In this document: piece by piece, positions 32,610-43,751 of the stretch
Position numbering within the stretch: the first letter of the stretch is position 1
Layout: each line of letters starts with the position of its first letter
Origin: Desarmillaria ectypa
Taxonomy: Eukaryota > Basidiomycota > Agaricomycetes > Agaricales > Physalacriaceae
Reading direction: 5' to 3'
Assembly (NCBI GenBank): GCA_030407005.1
Contig: JAUDYN010000002.1
Coordinates: 248,001-312,000 of the forward strand
DNA: 64,000 nucleotides
Translations under genes and position numbers: made by a program
Notes under the pieces: model-generated
Databases searched by the model: none
What the model was told of the DNA's origin: nothing
Seen by the model: the letters and a program-made list of their open reading frames with translations, nothing else

Positions 32610-34021
32610 ATGCTGTCGCTTTCTCACTATCTCGCCGTCCCTCTTCTCTTAATCTTTCTAGCAGTGTTTCTGCTCCATCGTCGACGGAGGCCTGTGGGGA
32701 GGCTGCGAGGACCCCCTCGGCCTTCGCTTCTGCTTGGTTCGCTTGTTGCCCGTATCTACGCCTACAATTCTGACTAGCTGAGCACATTGTAGGTCATGAA
32801 TGGCAACTGCGTAATCAAGCTGAGAACCCAGGCGATCTTGAAATGCAATGGTTGCGCCAGTACGGTAACGCATATCGTATTGGCGGATGCTTTGGCGTAA
32901 ACACACCTATGAATTTATGGTTCTTGCATGAGCACTGACTATTTTTAGCAAGATGTACTAGTGCTATCTGACCCGAAGGCCTTACAGTTATATCTTCCAT
33001 ACCTCGGAATATCGATTCCCCAAAACTTCTGACTCTGACCTAGCAGCGAGAAGCTTGCTAGGTGAAGGGATGGTCCCTGTCACTGGTAAGTAGTTTCTGT
33101 AATACCGATGCCCAATTAAATATTGCTTTATCATCTAGGGAAAATCCATCGGTGCCGACGAAAAGTCCTAAGCCTGATGTTCTCGGCTTCACGGCTTCAT
33201 CGATATCTTGTCTTCTTTCAGAGTATGGCACCAAAGGCGGGCTAGACTCGTCCTTTGGTAAACCTAAGCTGATCGTACATATTAGCTCACCGATAGACTT
33301 GAAAGTGATATCAAGACCAATGGAAGTGATGGACCGGTTGGTAGTTGACGTTCTCATTAACATGTCAACGGTGCTTAACATCCTTCAGGAAACGCTTCGG
33401 TTTTACCCTTCATTGCAACGCTGAATCGGATTTCCAGTAAAGATGACGTCCTCCCTCTCTCCTCACCAGTAGACTACCGAGTGTCTGGGGAGAAGACGCC
33501 GACAAATGGAACCCGGATAGACTTCTTCGGCCTCCACGGCATAATCAGACTTCTCTAGATGTATATGCGAATCTGTGAGGCTTTCCTATCTCGCAGTCAA
33601 TCCTTCACTTACTAAGTATTTCGCAGGATGACATTCAGCGAGTGATTCTTCTCTCAAGGGCTTGAAGCTGAAGCTTGTTATCTAGGTGCTGGTATTCGTG
33701 GATGTATTGGGTATGTTTCGTACTTCACTCGAAAAGAAGTGCTTTAAAGAATCTCGTTCGTCGGTATCTGACGTAGATGGAAGTTTGCGTGAGTGTTGCT
33801 CCTCTCAAGTCTTTAGTACTTATTTAAATCTCGAACTTGATGGATGCAGTGTCTTGGAAATGTAAGTAATCGTGACAGAACTTCTAAGCTCGTTCGGGTT
33901 CAGTCTTCCCAAAGAGGGCTTTGAGCTGATGCATCTTTTCAGGGCGCAAGCTATCTCACCTGTCGTAAAGGGGAAAACTAAAGAAGGAGAGTAGGTACCG
34001 CTTCGCGTTACGGTATTGTAA
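32610..34021 (+). pseudogene. Cytochrome P450 pseudogene C
   Basis: A sibling of P450 B and D with an intact anchor (MLSLSHYLAVPLLLIFLAVF), hinge RGPPRPSLLLG, GHEWQLRNQAENPGDLEMQW and QDVLVLSDPKALQ. An extra T near 32990 breaks the frame before FHTSEYRFPKTSD. The middle of the gene, including the F-G region and the whole AGHDTT I-helix, is missing between about 33250 and 33390. The fragments ETLRFYPSL, RLPSVWGEDADKWNPDR, AGIRGCIG and a C-terminal exon with an in-frame TAG remain. It cannot make a functional enzyme. Confidence 0.8.
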
Positions 34022-34153
34022 TAAATGATCAGCCTTTGTAAATGCTAACATAATCGTTCGAAGTGGTACACTAAAAAGCTGTATCTGTATGAACGCAGGC
34101 AAGTACTAAGTTATGGGGTAGAAAGGCCTAGGCATGAGCGTCACCCTTGAAGA

Positions 34154-36530
34154 CTACTTCGACTTCGATACCGTGACTCGAAGTGGTATCTGGACACCTT
34201 CATGTACTCTAACTTGGACAAGAGGAAACACCGCTCTTTGTCCAGGGGACTGCAGCATAACAAAATTTTCCTCAGGAAGACCGAACTCGAATGTACCCAG
34301 TAGTTCCGTGACGAGGGCCTGGATTTCCATAATACTCGAAAGAGGATATCGATATTGCGATCAGAAGTAGATCAAAGCTGGGAACTTACGCAAATAGCCA
34401 TCTGAGATGGTTTCAGCATGGTTGACACTCAAATCGAATGAAGGAAAGGTGACTTACCCAATACAAGAATGGACCCCTCCACCTTGATAATTTGATCAGC
34501 ATCCGGGCACCGAAAATACGGAAGCTAATGTAGCTCACTGAAACTCATTCTGCAAAGACCGTCAGTCCGGTTTTAACTCCAAGGTGGGAATTTCTCATAC
34601 AAATTTGAGAATACCCCGAGAGACACTTGCTCCTTCTCTCGCGGTTGCAAGAATCTCTGAGGATTCCACTGTTCTGCATTGTCACCCCAGACGCTTGGGA
34701 GACTGCAAAACGCTCCGTAAAACAAGAGCCAATGAAGGTAGTGACTATAAAACACACCGATTATAGGTATACACGGAAGCAGTGACGATCTGTCCCTTCG
34801 AGACGGGTACCTTGTAGGCGACCCTACCATCGGTGGTGACGATAGGTTCACCCAACGGTATGATATCGTCTTTTGCAGCGATTCGGTGGAGGACATGGTT
34901 GAGTGGGTGTAGCCGAAGCGTTTCCTGCCATGGAAACGATTAGTAGTTAGTAAGCGCGTGGCAGGAACGGATACTTTGATGGCAGCATTGAGCGTAGGCA
35001 TTGAATCGTAATCATTCGAGGAAAGCGTCTGGTTGTTGTTAGCTTTGACTTGGAGAATTTCTTCGCGGATCTTAGCTTGATCACTAGGGTTACGGGCTAG
35101 CTCATAGAGAACCCAGGCAGTAGTGAGGGCAGTCGTATCATGTCCCGCCATGATGAAAGTTCTATTGATTCAAGTCGATTTGAGCCGTAAGAGCTGGCTT
35201 GGAAGCAGATGCTTACGCGAACTGAGCGTAAATCTCTTCCTCGGTCATATTTTTCTTCGGATCCTTGGTGAGATGAGAAAGCGCTTTGAGTTCAACGAGA
35301 GATGCGTGAGTTATAATACACAGAGAAGAACGGTGTAACATACCAAGGACATTAATGATACTCTTTTCCGAAGGACTATCAACGTTGGCAAGAACAGATA
35401 ACTGCTTTTCAAATACTTCTTGTGCAACCTTTCCAGCTGTGGTCCTGAACCGTACAAGTCGCCGTGTTCCTCTGGTAGAAATCCGCTGGAGTAAAGAAAG
35501 ACCCCAGTCCGGAAGCAAACGCCAGAGCGACAAGTACAAAAGTTCTGATGATGATGGCCACATCTGAGACTCGCCTCTGAAAGCAGTCATAAGCCGAGCT
35601 GAAAGAATAAGGAGAAAAATGCTGACAGCATATTGTGGAGGGCAGACTCGATCTCCGTTTGTTCGTCCATGGCGTCCATGGCGTTGAATTCGTATCCGAA
35701 TGAAGCTATAAATGGCATGATTAGCGCTGCCATTAGGAGGAAGGATAACCTTACTCTTGCCGATGATATCGAGTGATGTTTTGGTTGTCCATTCGAAGAT
35801 GTCAAGGACCTTCCCGGTCTGAGTGGAGTCCTTCATCTTTTCTACAAACTGATTGGCAATTCAATTTTCAGGATTCCTGAAATGTGACTATTGAATATTA
35901 ATCCAAACCTTCGATGCGCCAGATTGAAATACAACCAAAAATTGGCGGAGTTGCGACGTTGAGAATGCAGGACCAAGGATCTTACGTTGTCGTTGGTGAA
36001 TTTCACCTGATATTCGTCTCATCAGAATGAGCAAAACTTGAGGAGAGCATATAGTACCTGAAACTGTGCCCACACCTGGTCCTAACATAATATTCGTGAA
36101 ACGGTCTTCTTCCGGACTTTTGGGATAGCGATATCCAGAAGTGTGGAAGACATACTGCAAGGCCTTGGGATCTGAAATCACCAGAACATCTTGCTATAAG
36201 GACACTCAGTTGCTAGTTCCCAAAAGAAAGAGAGAGCAACTCGCGCCGAAGCATCCGCCAACCCGATAAGCGCCACCGTACTTCTGATACCAGGCCATTT
36301 CTAAATCGCCGATATTTTCTCGATTGCGAATGAGCCATTCGTGACCTGAAAAGAAAAAATCCAAGTTAAAAATGGAGAGTAACTGTTGTGTTACGATGCT
36401 GAAAGTGACCTAATAGAAGGGAAGGGCGAGGTGGACCTCGAACCCTCCGTAATGACCTCTGGCGTACAAGTAGTCTTGCACAGCCATACGCCATGACAAA
36501 TACGCCAAAGAGATATAAGAAGGACTGCAT
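34154..36530 (-). CDS. Cytochrome P450 monooxygenase D (CYP5150-like), apparently intact
   Basis: A multi-exon gene starts MQSFLYLFGVFVMAYG at 36530. In order it has the anchor, hinge RGPPRPSLLLG, GDLEMAWYQKYGGAYRVGGCFG, ISDPKALQYVFHTSGYRYPK, IHQRQRKILGPAFSTSQL, the I-helix AGHDTTALTTAW, the ExxR motif ETLRLHPLNHVLHR, WNPQRF and the heme loop FSGGVHSCIG. The usual arginine of FxxGxRxCxG is a histidine here, the form common in bacterial P450s; the cysteine ligand is kept. The next motif is WLFA where siblings have WRFA. The C terminus ends IPLRVTVSKSK with stop at 34154-34156. Exon joins are all GT..AG. It lies tail-to-tail with pseudogene C. The substrate is unknown. Confidence 0.82.
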
Positions 36531-37453
36531 ATTGTAGTTGACTGCACCGTCGTGCTGCTGAGACGGAAGTACTTTCAGTGGAAGTTCTTATACAACCATG
36601 TTTCCCTTTCATTCATCAAGTCGCATAATAGGGACGGGGCCCGTATACTGTAATAATAAATGACATTTCGTCTGGCAAGCAACAGGGGAGCTAGAAGAAA
36701 TAATGCTTACGGTACACTGACTGTCGACGCCGGAGTACAGCATCCAAAATATCACCGAAAGTCAAGCTTATGCTGCGAAGGAAATATTTACCAAGAGACA
36801 TGAAAGATGGCAAAGGTTGAGCGGAGTAACAATTTCTGAACGAAACTAATCTTGAGCACAATCTCCGCGACATTGTCAAGAAATCATAACATATTGCCAC
36901 CCGTGTAAAGTCTCCAGAAATAAAATAAAATTCGTGCTAAACCCTTTGAGAGACGGAGTTTTTTTGTTCTAACGAGACAAAATTGAGACGTTCTAGCAGA
37001 GTTGGAACGATAAATGACGGCATTAGTTTGCATCTGACCGATGCAGTAGCGGCAGCTGCCGGTCCCGATTCTTTCCTTTTGTACGAAGAAACAGTATGTT
37101 GTCCCGAATCTCGATTGGGAAGCTGGCATCGGATATGCTTTTCTTTTCTTAGCTTTGACTCGATACTCCAATCGGTAGGCTACCAATCATACCGTAAAAA
37201 CTACACTGTCTGTGTGTCAGCGGCATAAATACAGCACACGGTACATAATTATTCTGGAAAAGCCATCAGTCGGTTGCTGCACTAGTTGGGTAAATCACCA
37301 ATCTGTCATTCCCCGACTGGCAGCGCTGTTTGGATTTTCAATCAGCGAGGGATCGTTTGGAAGCCCCGTCTGTGTCATAATCACGGGCCGTCAATGTTTG
37401 TTTCTCCCTGAAGGAGGAATGAGTGTCCGCAGAGTGAACACCAAGAAACCCAG
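36531..37453. other. Intergenic stretch between P450 D and the regulator
   Basis: No supported gene. Minus frames at 36691-36900 and 36884-37186 have no motif. Confidence 0.4.
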
Positions 37454-40263
37454 TCAGATATCCAGCAACGCCGCTGTGGAATCTTCTGCCTCGTGTCCCC
37501 TAACTTCATCTCCGACATCAGTGTTCCAACGAATGTCCCCATTCTCATAATGGATCGTAGGACGTGGTGCAACGTAGCTCGCATCTTCTGCGCCGAGGCA
37601 TGGTGCACGAGTTCCCCGATCGAACAGCTGTCCAGCGAACAGCGGTTGTAGTAGTTCGCTCCAGGATACTTCTACCGACGAAGGAAGACCCGGGACAGGT
37701 GAGGGCCTTCTTGTCTCGTCGGCCATTGACCAGGCTGTCCTGTTCTCATCGGTGGATTCCAATCCATGGAGGATATCCCTATCAAAGGTCAGAATACATC
37801 TGCAGAAATCTAGGAGTACCTACCGTAAGACACCCGCAATTTGCCATCTTTGATGCATGCGTCAGCCACGCGCCGAGCTAGAAGAAAGAGAGTAACCATA
37901 CCGCAGTTCCAAGATGCGAAGAACTTGCAGACACTTGTTGACGTCGTCCATATCCTCTCTATGATCATGCGAATGTGGCTGGTGGTATATATTGAAGAGA
38001 AGGATTATACCGGCGTCGAAACCGGGAACCTACATGACCATTAGCAGGTGGCTAAAGAAGGGGCGATCATCCTTACCGAAGCCGCAGGACATGGCCCCAA
38101 ACGGCGGCGTTGCACGTCAATGACACAGGCACAGTTCCGAGCAGCTCGAACGCATGCTGCTAGCGAATCAATTCCAAACCTCCCACGAGGGGAAACGATG
38201 AAAGGTCGGTGGATCAGCATCAGGAGGTAATAGTACCAGATATACAAGTTCGCGGATTGGCTAAAATGTAGGATGTTGGCGCAATCAGGGTCCCAGACGA
38301 CTAGACAATGTGAATTACTATAACTTGGTGAAGGAAAGAAGAATAACATACGATGCTCAGGTATCAAGTCCACCCATTTTTGGAGTAATACGTTGAGGTT
38401 CTCGACGACTCTTTCTTCCCAGTTTGTATCAAACGATTTAGTAAATAGTTTCGGTCTTTTCGTGCAATACTGTACGAAATCAGAAGGTATATGAGCCATA
38501 GGGTTGACGGGCAGCATACGATGGTTCGTAAGCAGAGCAGTAGCAATCCGCCTAGTCGCAAACAGCAGTTGAAGTGAGAAAGAAGCGAGGGCTCTCCGGC
38601 CCTCTGCTTGAATGCTCGTTCTGGATTGGAATGTTCCCAGTATTGATCATCGCATTCAATAGGAAGGTCGATGTCAATTCTAAATTGTCCATGAGCGCCC
38701 GGGGCCCAACAAGATATAGAACATACTCTTCGTCATACAAGGCACACGGGCGACCCAGCATGGAACTAGTCATTCGGTCAATGATGAGTAGGCTCCTAGA
38801 ATTAATCAAGGCCCATCCTCAAAGATCGAGACAGTTTACGAACCAAAATGCCCGTTTCCATAGCTCCGTATCGGCGCAGATAGGTCCTTCGTTGGCTCTT
38901 CTTCGATGAGCACCTACGTCCATAGCTAATCGAAGGCCAACGCCGGCCACCGTCCATGCCAAAGGAAGCGAAGACCCATATATAAATTCGGCCCAAAGCT
39001 GCGGTAAAACATGAGCTCATTAGCGTCCGACGTCGTGCAAGAGTACCTTACACATAAGGATTGCAAATTGTACAACGATGGCGACCTCATTAGAGGCTTG
39101 TGCGTATGCACTACCTGATTGGCCCATTTCCAACCACTCGAATGTCGTGATCGTTCCCCTTCAAGCAGAACGCGTGGGTCGTCCGAGTATCCTGAAGCTA
39201 TGGCACAAATAAGCAACAGGGCATCGGCAAACTTAGCATCCTTGAAGTGGGCCCTCTTCTCTATCAGTTTTTCCAATGTTGGCCTGTGTAGAAGAGGGAC
39301 AAGAACGTTAATATGGTCAAAATATAGGTCGAGAAGAGAGCGCAGCAAGTCTTCCTCCGGAAACGTATATTTAGGATGCGTATCAGTAGGCTGGCCTGCG
39401 CTGTCATTCCAAGGATCAGGTTCCCAAAATTCTGGCCTTTGAGACGGAAGTTGGGTAGCTTGGCATTGTCCAGAGTATTCCTGCTTGAGATTTATAGCGG
39501 CTTGGGTCAACTGAGCATCGCTCGATTTGCCAAAAAACCGGTATCCTAGGGTATATCGCTGGCATTTTTCTGCGTTTTCCTCGAGCGAAAGACGATCACG
39601 TTCTGCCAAGTATTCAGTCTCCAGTTCGTCAAGAAGTTTCTGAACAGATTCGGATTCCTCTATGTACGAATGGCTTGATAGACGTTTGGTCCTATTGTCA
39701 GCGTTGTTTCGGACTTCGGGGATCATCTACATAGCAATGGTTGATCACAGAATTTCTGGAGTAAAGAAAGCGTAGCCCACATCATGCAACAGCTTCTCCA
39801 TCCTTTGAACTTTATTTTCCAGCTCTTTGACGTACCTAGATATGCGGTCCGTTACTTACAGTGCAGAAAGAAAGGCATAAAAAACACAAACGCCATGGAG
39901 TAGTATTTCTAGTAAGAAAGCCATCATTAGACCTTGCCAGCTGAAATGTATTACGGCTCACCGCGGCCGAGTCGAAGCGATCACTATATGTGCAACTGAG
40001 CTTAGCCATTAAGCAGTTCGAACATCGGTTTCCCGGCATCTGCATGCCATCACCTTGCACCAGACGCAAACAAATTAGCCTGAAGGGAGACCTCAGTGCA
40101 AGGAAACCCTTACATCTGACTGAAATGAACTAATCAGCGTTCAATTGCATATACGAGATCGTGATGTGCTTTAGTACGGACTCTTTTTGTGCCTGCAGAT
40201 CTCGCATGCTCTCTGGAGCCCCCTCTTTTTTGGCTTAGTGTGCTCTTCAGCATTCCTAGACAT
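37454..40263 (-). CDS. Zn2Cys6 transcription factor with fungal_trans domain
   Basis: The start MSRNAEEHTKPKKRGLQRA is at 40263. The zinc cluster reads CEICRHKKIRC, then DGMQMPGNR and CSNCLMAKLSC, giving the canonical C-x2-C-x6-C / C-x2-C-x6-C arrangement. It is assembled from exon 1 (40182-40263), a 6-nt microexon (40114-40119) and an exon starting at 40053. A coiled-coil dimerisation segment follows (YVKELENKVQRMEKLLHDVG). Then come YRFFGKSSDAQLTQAAINLK, the fungal_trans region (LLDLYFDHINVLVPLLHRPTL..., RPCALYDEEYDVEFPVECDDEYWEH-type block) and a C-terminal exon ending EDSTAALLDI, stop at 37454. It should act in the nucleus on CGG-triplet sites. It is divergent from the SSU1-like gene with 330 bp between the start codons, so it may control that gene or itself. 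About 700 residues; many small exons, some boundaries approximate. Confidence 0.8.
40114..40119 (-). other. 6-nt microexon of the Zn2Cys6 gene
   Basis: The microexon TCAGAT is preceded by TTTCAG and followed by GTAAGG. The flanking introns are 62 nt (40120-40181) and 60 nt (40054-40113) with branch-like GCTGAT and GCTAAT. Joining gives AAG-ATC-AGA-TGT-GAT, that is K-I-R-C-D, restoring the third zinc ligand. Confidence 0.75.
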
Positions 40264-40593
40264 TGCGAACTTTCAGTATTTAACTGTTCCTTTAGCGAAC
40301 TAAACTCGCAAGTCGATGTGATGTGTGAGGTGGTGGTCGTGCGTCACAATGCAGGGTATTGCTTGGAGACGGCCGCCGGAGCGGGGAACGGCAAAAACCT
40401 GGCCATCAGAAAGAAATTACCGGAATTCGCAATTGCAATCCTACAATGTTCCCCTTCGCTTGCACAATCCAAGCAGGTGCTCTATCGAGTTCTCCGGCGT
40501 CTCAAACATGACTTGCTTCCGTCCATCGACGCGTTCTGCATCAACTCATTTCTGACAGTGGCGATCATCGCGGCCCCGATCCCTCCATGCACG
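40264..40593. promoter_or_regulatory. Bidirectional promoter between regulator and SSU1-like gene
   Basis: 330 bp separate the two divergent start codons. A dense group of CGG/CCG triplets (GACGGCCGCCGGAGCGG, about 40369-40385) is the kind of site bound by Zn2Cys6 dimers. Control by the neighbouring regulator is inference. Confidence 0.4.
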
Positions 40594-41927
40594 ATGTCCG
40601 GGTCCGAGGATAAGAAAATTTTCAAAGATATTGTTAGGTGACCATTTTTCTAGCACTTACCTACACGTATAGCTGATTTTTTCCTTTACTGTCAGGTATT
40701 TTTCTCCAGCATGGTTTGCCGTCATCATGGGGACTGGTTCGATCAGCATCCTGTTTCGTACATTTCCGTACGGCGTGGGCTCCAAAGGAATGAAGATCAT
40801 GTCGCTCGCGTTCTTTTTCCTCGATATCTGTCTCTTCATCATTTGTCTATTAGTCTCCATTCTCCGTTACACCATATTCCCAGACACGTGGGATTCAATG
40901 ATCCGTCACCCTTCTCAGAGTCTCTATACCGGTACTTTTCCCATGGGTGTAGTGACCATTCTAACAATGGCAGTCAGCCTCATTCACGAGGACTATGGTT
41001 TTGGTGGAAAGTCGTTTTTATATGTCATCTGGTGGTTGTGGTGGTTGGACGTTGCCTGCTCCTTCCTATGTTGCTTCGGTGTCCTGTATCACATGTAGGT
41101 CGCCATAATTATCTTGAAGACTGGTGTTGATTCGTCCCTAGGCAAGCAGAACATGTACACACATTTCAAACAATGACCACGGTTTGGTTGCTGCCGGTAG
41201 TGACTCTGGTTGTCGCATCGTCAGCCGGCGGTATCATAGCTTTGTCGCTACATAAATATTCGCTGAACCATGCACTCATTACCATTACCGCCTCCATTTT
41301 TATGGTGTCCATCGGACTATCGTTAGCCCTGATGTTGCTGACGGTGTACCTACTTCGCCTCATTGTACACGGTCTTCCGTCTGGCTCGCAGATAACCTCC
41401 GTATTTTTACCCCTTGGGCCCATGGGGCAGGCCGGTTATTCCGTACTCCTTCTTGGGCAGTTCTTCCGAATAGCCTTGCCGCTTTCCTATGGGGGTTCAG
41501 AACTGTTGACCGATGAGTCAACTGGTCGCTCCATTAACGTGTTCTGCATCGTTATTACGATGATTTTGTGGTCCTTGGCATCAATGTGGCTGTTCTTTGC
41601 CCTCCTGGGCTTACAGAAGACTCTTCGCCGAACGCGTATCCCCTTCAAGTTGGAAATATGGGGTGTCATTTTTCCAAACGTAAGCATGTACTACTTCCGT
41701 GTTACATACCATTAACTCGGGGGTTGCTGTAGGGCGTATACGCCAATCTTACTCTCAACCTTGCGAATACTTTTGACTCGTCATTCTTCCGGATCTGGGG
41801 ATCAATCTATGCGGTTGCCACGATATTCATATGGTGTTTAGTAGCTTGGCGTACGCTAGCATTGACTTACAGCACACAAATATTTGAGGTGCCATCTACC
41901 AATGATCTCGATGCGGAAGGAACTTAG
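40594..41927 (+). CDS. SSU1-type sulfite efflux / voltage-dependent anion channel family transporter
   Basis: Four exons (40594-40637, 40696-41094, 41142-41679, 41733-41927) encode about 390 residues with ten hydrophobic segments. The start MSGSEDKKIFKDIVR leads into YFSPAWFAVIMGTGSISILF, the characteristic first-TM signature of the TDT/SLAC1 family members Ssu1 and Mae1. Further family features are FPDTWDSMIRHPSQSLYTGTFPMG, MTTVWLLPVVTLVVASSAGG and WSLASMWLFFALLG. The C terminus ends NDLDAEGT. Ssu1 exports sulfite across the plasma membrane and gives sulfite tolerance; malate transport is the alternative within the superfamily. The paired regulator upstream fits a substrate-responsive exporter. 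Confidence 0.85.
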
Positions 41928-42524
41928 GACATAGTAGCCTAGAGGGACATCTAGATCTATACCAAAATAGTACACGCGGGGATCACGCAGTGTTCGGAGC
42001 AGTGCTGACCGTAGATATAGACATGCACTGAACTTTGATCATATTCTTCGTGTTCGTGGACAGCACAGATGCTTAGAACAGTAGCAAGTCACAAGGGTTC
42101 TTTATCGGCCACAATCCGGAGATTACTGTTTGCCTGAGAGGCAAACAATTCGTATCGGTGCAATGTGGCAGGACGTCAGCACCTATTCCTAGGATGTATA
42201 TGCTTGTCATCCGGCAGCACCAAAATTTCCCATCATCAGAATTGGCATGCCTATTGTCGCTCTCGTCACGGAATAGGCAAGATCGACCATGAAGGCCTTC
42301 AGGCGAAAAAGAGTTCCCTTTCAGCTGCACCCCTCGCCCGCCGCTTATATCATATTGTGCTCGTAAGCTGTCACCGCCGGAGCTCAAGCATCCAGGTTAA
42401 AGAGGTCCATTCCCGTGAACATTGTCGAGACTTTTTACAAGAGTAGTGATTAAATTCGAAAAAAGTAGAAACATCTTAACAGTCGTGAATTGGTTTGTTT
42501 GTGGCTTCTTTTGGATTTTCCTTC
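41928..42524. other. Intergenic stretch between SSU1-like gene and 7-TM copy 2
   Basis: Only a small perfect hairpin (GTTTGCCT-GAG-AGGCAAAC, 42128-42146) stands out. The two flanking genes converge here, so it could act in transcript ending; that is inference. Confidence 0.35.
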
Positions 42525-43751
42525 TTATACAGTTAAGTCTTCCTTTACATCTTGACTCTCCCACAAAGTCTGGGATGCTGGTCCCACACTACCCTCCGTG
42601 GAATCGGGCTTTGAAAAGTAAAACGCCAAGATAGACAGCGGAGACGTATGCCAGGAGGATTCCGGTCTCGTCGCACCGCTCGATACCCGGCCGACGATCA
42701 GGGTAGGCGCTAAGCCCTAAAGATAACATATCATCAACCTGGGGGAAGAGAGCGCTAAAGTCAAACCCACAGTAATCATGGTCGCAACAACTATTGGATA
42801 GTTCGCATGTACGTCACCCGTGGCATAAAAAGCCAACAAAATTATCAATGCTATAGCGTACAGTGCTGCAGACTCGACGATGACTTCGGTCCAGAGCCGG
42901 CGCGTTCCATTCTCGATGCTCGGCTTGATCATTGTGATGCGGTATATGATGACCAGTGTGCACAGTAGAGTTACAACAAGCGACATGGAGAAGTAGGGGA
43001 GCGTCCAATCGATCTGGCTCGCGCTCCATGCGCTTCCTGGAGGAGGTGCAGCAGTCTGTTGATATAAACTAAAGCCTGCAAAGACTAGGTTTGGATATTA
43101 GTTCTGATTAGACAATGAGAGTGATGGCAAAGGGACGAACTCGTTCCAACGATAGTGCATAGTCCTGGAATGATTATAAATGTCCATCTACGTCCACAGA
43201 TGATCCAGCACCGCCAAATCTAAAGCCATAATCTGCGTCAGTTTCATTCCGACAAGTTAATAAAATAATGTCATTTACTTACCATGATGCAATCTGCGAT
43301 AAAGGTATTTGCCATAAAGGCTGCGGTGCTCACGAGCATCCACTTGGGCGCACTGAAGAAATAATTGTATGTAGCTTCTTCTGTTTCGCCATGCCTGATG
43401 AAACCCCCCCGGACAAAAGACCATCGAACGGCGAGATGGGACGTGGCGATGAGGTGCATCACGATGACGAGTCCGCCATGAACGAGACGATCTCTACCTT
43501 TATCACGGATCACTAACATATGTATTAGGATCGTGTATAATGACCAACACACCAAGACGAAAGGCGCACCGACTATCCAGATCGTAAAAGCCACAACGGT
43601 GGTGTACATCCCTGAACCGAACACGTTTCAAGTAAGCGCTGGCACCGTTTCTGATGAGGAGGGGCATACCATAGAGCATAGATTCAAGCAATGTCACATT
43701 CAGCATTGTATCGCGGTATTGAAGCGAGAACTCTGCTGGATAGGAGGCCAT
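42525..43751 (-). CDS. Seven-TM membrane protein, Agaricomycete family, copy 2
   Basis: Function unknown; best preserved member of the trio. It starts MASYPAEFSLQYRD, has the first intron after ESMLYG, then MYTTVVAFTIWIVGAPFVLV, GGLVIVMHLIATSHLAVRW, FVRGGFIRHGETEEATYNYF, MANTFIADCIM, a CWIICGRRWTFIIIPGLCTIVG block, DWTLPYFSMSLVVTLLC, TEVIVESAALYAIALI, and the tail GLAPTLIVGRVSSG, ending QDVKEDLTV. Exon boundaries match copies 1 and 3. The tail motif GLAPTLIVGRV is as in copy 3, so this copy retains the family consensus. It is probably a plasma-membrane protein; a receptor-like role is only a guess from the topology. Confidence 0.75.

Noticed and set aside
37454..40053. Regulator judged a pseudogene for lack of a complete zinc cluster
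   Set aside because: The missing half was found upstream once two introns and a 6-nt exon were allowed.
40189..40641. 150-codon plus-strand frame reaching into the SSU1-like start
   Set aside because: It runs antisense over exon 1 of the regulator and through the shared promoter; the transporter signature starts only at 40594.
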